From Fimenecus sp045578245 (GTDB taxonomy: Bacteria; Bacillota; Clostridia; Oscillospirales; Acutalibacteraceae): a stretch of DNA of 26,581 nt. Location: contig JAZNJX010000062.1 of NCBI GenBank assembly GCA_045578245.1, forward strand, positions 1-26,581, in the 5' to 3' direction. The translations under genes and the position numbers were made by a program. Positions within the stretch are counted from its first letter, which is position 1. Each line of letters opens with the position of its first letter. This document shows, one piece after another, positions 22,954-26,581 of the stretch. The notes below the pieces were generated by a model. The model saw only the letters and a list, made by a program, of their open reading frames with translations, was not told the origin of the DNA and did no database searches.

Positions 22954-24492
22954 ATGTCACGTTTGATTAATCATTTTGGTTCGTATTTTCCAAAATTTCA
23001 AAAAGACTTTAAAGTGTATGATGGAGAAGTTTTTAGTGATGTTTATGAAGGAGATTTTTATAAAAACATTCCCTATGAAAAGTATATAAATAACGATTTT
23101 ATGTGTCCTGCAGATAATGTTTATACAATTACAGAATATGGTGCAAATTCTGACGATTCGAGTATAAATAATGCTTTTTATATTAACTCAACTATTGAAA
23201 AATGTAGTGTTAATGGTGGTGGGGTGGTTGTAGTAAGTGGTGGAAACTATCACTCAGGAACAATTTATCTGAAAAGTAATGTTATTTTATATATTGAAAA
23301 AGAGTCTTCGATTATTGCCTCGCACAATAATTATGATTACACTGAAAACTCATTAATATATGCCGATAATTGCCAAAACGTTGCAATAGTTGGTCCAGGA
23401 AAAATATGTGGAGAGGGAAATTACTTTTCTTTAAAACCATATTTGAAACCTCAGACTGAACCATTTAAAAATGCACTTGATGTATGGGGTTTGCGACAGG
23501 AATATCGTAAAAGAATCCGGTTTCCACATAAATCAAAATATGGATATCTTGTGTTATTTAAGAATTGCAAAAATATAAAACTAAATAATTTGATTTTAGA
23601 AAATTCAGCAATGTGGACAGTGAATATCAATTCATCGTATAATGTTGATATATCGAATGTAGTTATTAATAATAATCGACACGTTGCTAACACAGATGGA
23701 ATTGATATTTGTGGTTCTTCAAATGTTGTAATTAAAAATTGCTTTATATCAACTGCTGATGACGGTATAGCACTGAAAAACAATATGAGTGTTGCTACTT
23801 CAGGTGATGATGGATTAATAATTAAAAATAACCTTGACGTTGCGTGTAAGAAAGGCATGAGAAATATCTGTATTCACGATTGTGAAGTTGTATCCTGTAC
23901 AAATGCCTTTAAAATTGGTACAGAAACATCACTGGATATAATTGATGTAACAGTTGAAAACTGTAAATTTTATCTTAATGATATTTATCCTGCAGGTGTT
24001 AGTGGTATATCAATTGAGTCCTGTGACGGTGCAAAAGTAAGTAATATTAAAATTTCTGATATAGAAATAGATTCCATGGCTTGTCCGTTATTTATAAGGC
24101 TTTGTAACCGAAATGGTGACAAAAAGGATTACCTTGACGGTAAGGGCGAAATCAACAATATTTCTGTTAAAAACATTATAGCCAAAAACATTGAAATACC
24201 CGTTATGATTATGGGAATTCCAAATCAAATAATCAAAGATGTTAATCTTCAGAATTTCAATTTGAAATATGCAGCCGGAAAGGATTATTTTGACTTAAGG
24301 TTTAAAATTCCTGAACAAGAAAAAGAATACCCTGAATGTAATAGATTCAGGAATATCAATGCTTATGGAATTTTTGTGCGTCATGCTGATAATGTTATAT
24401 TAAAAGATTTTAATGTTTTACCTCGTAGAAAAACATATCGCAAATTTAAAAAAATAATAGATTGTAATAATTTTGAGGATATAAAGGAGTAA
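22954..24492 (+). CDS. GH28-like right-handed beta-helix protein (polygalacturonase family)
   Basis: 512 residues from ATG 22954; GAGGTG at 22943-22948 is five bases away, and GTG 22951 would be too close. Start of the beta-helix: YTITEYGANSDDSSINNAFYINSTI (~57-81) and GGGVVVVSGGNYHSGTIYLKSNVIL, the usual GH28 opening (GAKGDG...AI...GGGTVVVP). Catalytic region: ANTDGIDIC (N246-T-D248) and STADDGIALKN (D269, D270), the acidic trio of GH28. The following GHG and RIK motifs are not obvious (CTNAFKIGTETS in that place), so activity or specificity may differ from a classic polygalacturonase. There is no signal peptide, so it should work in the cytoplasm on imported oligosaccharides. It is followed after 4 bases by a sugar O-acetyltransferase. 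Confidence 0.83.
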   Translation: MSRLINHFGSYFPKFQKDFKVYDGEVFSDVYEGDFYKNIPYEKYINNDFMCPADNVYTITEYGANSDDSSINNAFYINSTIEKCSVNGGGVVVVSGGNYHSGTIYLKSNVILYIEKESSIIASHNNYDYTENSLIYADNCQNVAIVGPGKICGEGNYFSLKPYLKPQTEPFKNALDVWGLRQEYRKRIRFPHKSKYGYLVLFKNCKNIKLNNLILENSAMWTVNINSSYNVDISNVVINNNRHVANTDGIDICGSSNVVIKNCFISTADDGIALKNNMSVATSGDDGLIIKNNLDVACKKGMRNICIHDCEVVSCTNAFKIGTETSLDIIDVTVENCKFYLNDIYPAGVSGISIESCDGAKVSNIKISDIEIDSMACPLFIRLCNRNGDKKDYLDGKGEINNISVKNIIAKNIEIPVMIMGIPNQIIKDVNLQNFNLKYAAGKDYFDLRFKIPEQEKEYPECNRFRNINAYGIFVRHADNVILKDFNVLPRRKTYRKFKKIIDCNNFEDIKE

Positions 24493-24496
24493 AACT

Positions 24497-25099
24497 ATGA
24501 ATATTCGTGAAAAAATGCATAGTGGAGATTTATATTTATCTATGGATGAGGACTTGTTTAATGAACAGCTTACATATCTTGATAAATTATATGATTTTAA
24601 TGCAACAAGACCATTGGAGCTTCCAAAAAGAACAGAAATGCTTAAAGATATGTTTGCAGAGATAGGTGAGGACTGTTATATTGAACCACCATTACACGCA
24701 AATTGGGCAGGTAAGAATGTTCATTTTGGTAAAGGCGTTTATGCGAACTTTAACCTGACTCTTGTTGATGATACAGACATTTATGTGGGTGATTATACAA
24801 TGCTTGGACCAAATGTTGTTTTAGCAACTGCAGGACATCCTATTTTGCCTGAACTTCGACCACTTGCATATCAATATAACTTACCAATTCACATTGGTAA
24901 AAATTGTTGGCTTGGTGCAGGGGTAATAGTTTTACCAGGAATTACGATTGGTGATAACTCTGTTATTGGTGCAGGTAGTATTGTTACAAAAGACATTCCA
25001 GCAAATGTAGTGGCTGTTGGAAACCCTTGCAGAGTTTTGCGTGAAATCAACGACCACGATAAAGAATTCTATTTTAAAGATAGAAAGATTAAATTATGA
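24497..25099 (+). CDS. Maltose/galactoside-type sugar O-acetyltransferase
   Basis: 200 residues, the usual length for Maa/LacA proteins. The N-terminal helical cap begins MNIREKMHSGDLYLSMDEDL (maltose transacetylase pattern), then LPKRTEMLKDMFAEIG. Left-handed beta-helix hexapeptide repeats run from ~60 to 190 (VHFGKGVYANFNLTLVDDTDIYVGDYTMLGP; IHIGKNCWLGAGVIVLPGITIGDNSVIGAGSIVTKDIPANVVAVGNPCRV). Catalytic His is H114 in ATAGHP. It transfers acetyl from acetyl-CoA to a sugar hydroxyl, forming a cytoplasmic trimer. The ORF starts 4 bases after the GH28-like stop, whose end supplies AAGGAG (24484-24489). The pair suggests handling of a sugar freed in the cell, perhaps for detoxification or recycling. 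Confidence 0.93.
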   Translation: MNIREKMHSGDLYLSMDEDLFNEQLTYLDKLYDFNATRPLELPKRTEMLKDMFAEIGEDCYIEPPLHANWAGKNVHFGKGVYANFNLTLVDDTDIYVGDYTMLGPNVVLATAGHPILPELRPLAYQYNLPIHIGKNCWLGAGVIVLPGITIGDNSVIGAGSIVTKDIPANVVAVGNPCRVLREINDHDKEFYFKDRKIKL

Positions 25100-25106
25100 T
25101 AAAGAA

Positions 25107-25130
25107 AACCCCTGCACTTTTGCAGGGGTT
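25107..25130. terminator. Shared hairpin between convergent genes
   Basis: The 10-bp stem AACCCCTGCA (25107-25116) / TGCAGGGGTT (25121-25130) has a CTTT loop. On the minus strand it is followed by TTTTCTTT, a good terminator for trmO. On the plus strand only AAATTAT follows, so termination there is weaker. Confidence 0.82.
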
Positions 25131-25809
25131 AAATTATATCAATTATCTTTAATTCGTTTTTATTTACTGTAAATCTAACCTGATAATCACCGTAACTCAT
25201 TCCATAAATTCTATCATCATTCTGGTATGATGGTCGAGGGTCATGAGTTAACGTTTCAAACAATCCGTCAACCATATCAAAGGGTATTTTGCTTAAAATC
25301 TCGTCACTACACTTGACGTCAAGTAAACCGCCAGTATTATCTAATGCAAATCCATTTGATGCATCATTATGACAATCCGTATATGGCAAATATGGTTTTA
25401 TATCAATAATTGGTGTACCGTTCATTAAATCAGCACCACTGACATATATAATTGTTCCTACATTATCATCATAGTCAATCTTTTCGATTTTAACTGAAGA
25501 TAAACCAATATGATTAGGCCTGAATGGTGACCTTGTTGCAAATACTCCCATACGCTCATTTCCACCAAGTTTTGGAGGTCTTACAGTTGGAGTAATATCC
25601 TTTCCTATGGTTTCAGAAAAAAGCCATAAAAGCCATATGTGAGAGAATTGTTCGATACCTTTAAAAAATTCTTTAGAAATGAATTCTTTTTCAAAAACAA
25701 TTTTTGATACTACATTTTTTGTAAGCCCACTTTGACGTGGAATTCCGAATTTTTCTTTGTAATCATTATAAATATGACCAATTTCTCTAATTTCAACTTT
25801 TTTGCTCAT
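25129..25809 (-). CDS. trmO: tRNA m6t6A37 methyltransferase TrmO (TsaA-like)
   Basis: 226 residues, standard length. TrmO/VirR-like domain: IREIGHIYNDYKEKFGIPRQSGL at the N terminus, FSHIWLLWLFSE, GGNERMGVFATRSPFRPNHIGLS (the hallmark stretch), GADLMNGTPIIDIKPYLPYTD and DPRPSYQ near the C terminus. It uses S-adenosylmethionine to N6-methylate t6A37 in tRNA-Thr. Start ATG 25809 has GGTGATATT upstream. The gene is monocistronic and divergent from the classical rubrerythrin gene. Nothing odd is seen. Confidence 0.93.
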   Translation of the reverse strand: MSKKVEIREIGHIYNDYKEKFGIPRQSGLTKNVVSKIVFEKEFISKEFFKGIEQFSHIWLLWLFSETIGKDITPTVRPPKLGGNERMGVFATRSPFRPNHIGLSSVKIEKIDYDDNVGTIIYVSGADLMNGTPIIDIKPYLPYTDCHNDASNGFALDNTGGLLDVKCSDEILSKIPFDMVDGLFETLTHDPRPSYQNDDRIYGMSYGDYQVRFTVNKNELKIIDII

Positions 25810-25850
25810 AATATCACCGAAAATAATTATAACATATTTTTATTATTTTG

Positions 25851-25878
25851 TTGTAATTTTGCAAAAATATGGTAGAAT
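25851..25878 (+). promoter_or_regulatory. Promoter of the classical rubrerythrin gene
   Basis: -35 TTGTAA (25851-25856), 16-base spacer, extended -10 TGGTAGAAT (hexamer 25873-25878), 28 bases before ATG 25907. An imperfect Per-box-like string lies at 25818-25832, but it is upstream of the -35 and AT-rich, so its value is doubtful. Confidence 0.65.
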
Positions 25879-25906
25879 AATAACAAAAACATAAGGAGTG
25901 GTTACA

Positions 25907-26446
25907 ATGGAACTTAAAGGTTCAAAAACAGAAGCTAATCTCATGACTGCTTTTGCAGGTGAGTCGCAGGCAAGAAACAAATACACATATTATGCATCAA
26001 AAGCTAAGAAAGATGGTTATGTCCAGATAGCTCAGATTTTTGAAGAAACAGCAAATAATGAAAAAGAACACGCAAAAATCTGGTTTAAACTTCTTCATGA
26101 TGGTGGAGTACCTTCAACTATCGAAAATCTTAAAGATGCTGCAGCAGGTGAGAATTATGAGTGGACAGAAATGTACGCTGAATTTGCTGTTGTTGCAAAA
26201 GAAGAAGGCTTCAATGATATAGCAGCACTCTTTGAAATGGTTGCAAAAATCGAAAAAGAACATGAAGAAAGGTATAAGAAACTTCTCGCTAATATCGAGG
26301 GTGGTCTTGTGTTCTCTCGTGACGGTGATATGATGTGGATTTGCTCTAACTGTGGTCACGTTCATTTTGGTAAAGCAGCACCTGAATTATGCCCAGTTTG
26401 CGCTCATCCAAATAAATATTTTATGGTTAATGCTGAAAATTATTAA
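25907..26446 (+). CDS. rbr: Classical rubrerythrin
   Basis: 179 residues from ATG 25907, eight bases after AAGGAG; a GTG at 25898 overlaps that site and is not used. The N-terminal ferritin-like diiron domain has TAFAGESQARNKYTYY (E19), FEETANNEKEH (E46-E47, E52, H55), MYAEFAVVAKEEG (E92) and IEKEHEERY (E116, H119). The C-terminal rubredoxin site is C146-x2-C149 and C162-x2-C165 (WICSNCGHVHFG, LCPVCAHP). It reduces hydrogen peroxide in the cytoplasm, taking electrons from rubredoxin or NADH-dependent partners. It is transcribed alone from its own extended -10 promoter. With the reverse rubrerythrin at 5262 it is the second peroxide scavenger of this window. Confidence 0.96.
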   Translation: MELKGSKTEANLMTAFAGESQARNKYTYYASKAKKDGYVQIAQIFEETANNEKEHAKIWFKLLHDGGVPSTIENLKDAAAGENYEWTEMYAEFAVVAKEEGFNDIAALFEMVAKIEKEHEERYKKLLANIEGGLVFSRDGDMMWICSNCGHVHFGKAAPELCPVCAHPNKYFMVNAENY

Positions 26447-26461
26447 TATAAGTTGAAAGTT

Positions 26462-26486
26462 GAGTTTTTGACTCCATTTTTTTATT
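26462..26486 (+). terminator. Weak terminator of rubrerythrin
   Basis: A short stem GAGT (26462-26465) / ACTC (26471-26474) is followed by a T-rich tract from 26477. Only 4 bp pair, so the call is tentative. Confidence 0.35.
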
Positions 26487-26502
26487 TTTCATAGTTATGT
26501 TG

Positions 26503-26516
26503 TACCAAATTTGGTA
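26503..26516. promoter_or_regulatory. Perfect 14-base palindrome, possible operator
   Basis: TACCAAATTTGGTA reads the same on both strands. It overlaps a possible -35 (TTGTAC from 26500) of a gene to the right of the window. No gene starts in the remaining 65 bases. Confidence 0.45.
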
Positions 26517-26581
26517 AGATAAAGTATATGTAAAAAAATGAACAAAATTTTATTGATTTATTAATTTATTTTTGTTATGAG

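Noticed and set aside
25818..25832. Per-box-like string upstream of the classical rubrerythrin
   Set aside because: Only one half-site is good, it lies upstream of the -35, and the area is so AT-rich that chance is likely. It also does not match the palindrome at the perR promoter.
1..26581. CRISPR arrays, insertion sequences, phage or toxin-antitoxin modules
   Set aside because: I looked for regular repeats, terminal inverted repeats, transposase or integrase motifs and small paired genes; none was found.

Overview
The window looks like low-GC Firmicutes chromosome, most likely a gut-type Clostridia near the Ruminococcaceae/Oscillospiraceae. The evidence is AT-rich DNA with strong AGGAGG-type ribosome binding sites and many TTG starts, a PerR/rubrerythrin anaerobic oxidative-stress set, a type I dockerin and Big_2 domains on secreted proteins, and an AbrB-like regulator with a zinc ribbon. 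This is inference from gene content; there is no rRNA marker. I see no rRNA or functional tRNA gene, CRISPR array, insertion sequence or phage module.

Layout. 1-2426 is the 3' part of a large secreted protein with an Ig-like domain. 2670-4406 is a three-gene unit: ECF sigma factor, membrane-anchored DUF4367-type anti-sigma candidate, and small secreted protein. 4436-4927 holds a small hypothetical gene facing an AbrB/zinc-ribbon regulator. 5203-6275 is a peroxide-response operon (perR then reverse rubrerythrin, minus strand) with a perfect 7-1-7 palindrome beside the promoter. 6303-9638 encodes two exported proteins: a GHL10 lipoprotein and an SH3/glucosaminidase/cadherin-like/Big_2/dockerin protein. 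9640-10611 is a membrane-anchored alpha/beta hydrolase, divergent from a DivIVA-like coiled-coil gene and pcrA. 13892-15147 is a rodA-type SEDS gene preceded by a 25-codon coupled upstream ORF, divergent from typA, an MreB-like gene and a secreted ceramidase-like gene. 20045-22838 is an asnB-ldh pair (minus). 22954-25099 is a GH28-like protein plus a maltose-type O-acetyltransferase. trmO (minus) and a classical rubrerythrin (plus) close the window.

How the parts may work together. Cell-envelope growth is a theme: a SEDS polymerase, an MreB-like actin, a DivIVA-like protein, a glucosaminidase and an exported GHL10 protein. Oxidative stress is a second theme, with two rubrerythrins of opposite domain order. 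Transcription units are compact. Convergent neighbours share bidirectional terminators (near 4680, 13880 and 25118, and probably 9620) and divergent neighbours are separated by readable promoters.

Most unusual items: the upstream ORF with an ATGA overlap into rodA, the MreB-like protein whose second phosphate loop reads GHH instead of GGG, the neutral-ceramidase-like secreted protein in the same apparent operon, the sigma/anti-sigma/secreted-protein unit, and the dockerin on a peptidoglycan-type hydrolase. All functional calls are by motif recognition from the sequence; no database search was possible.
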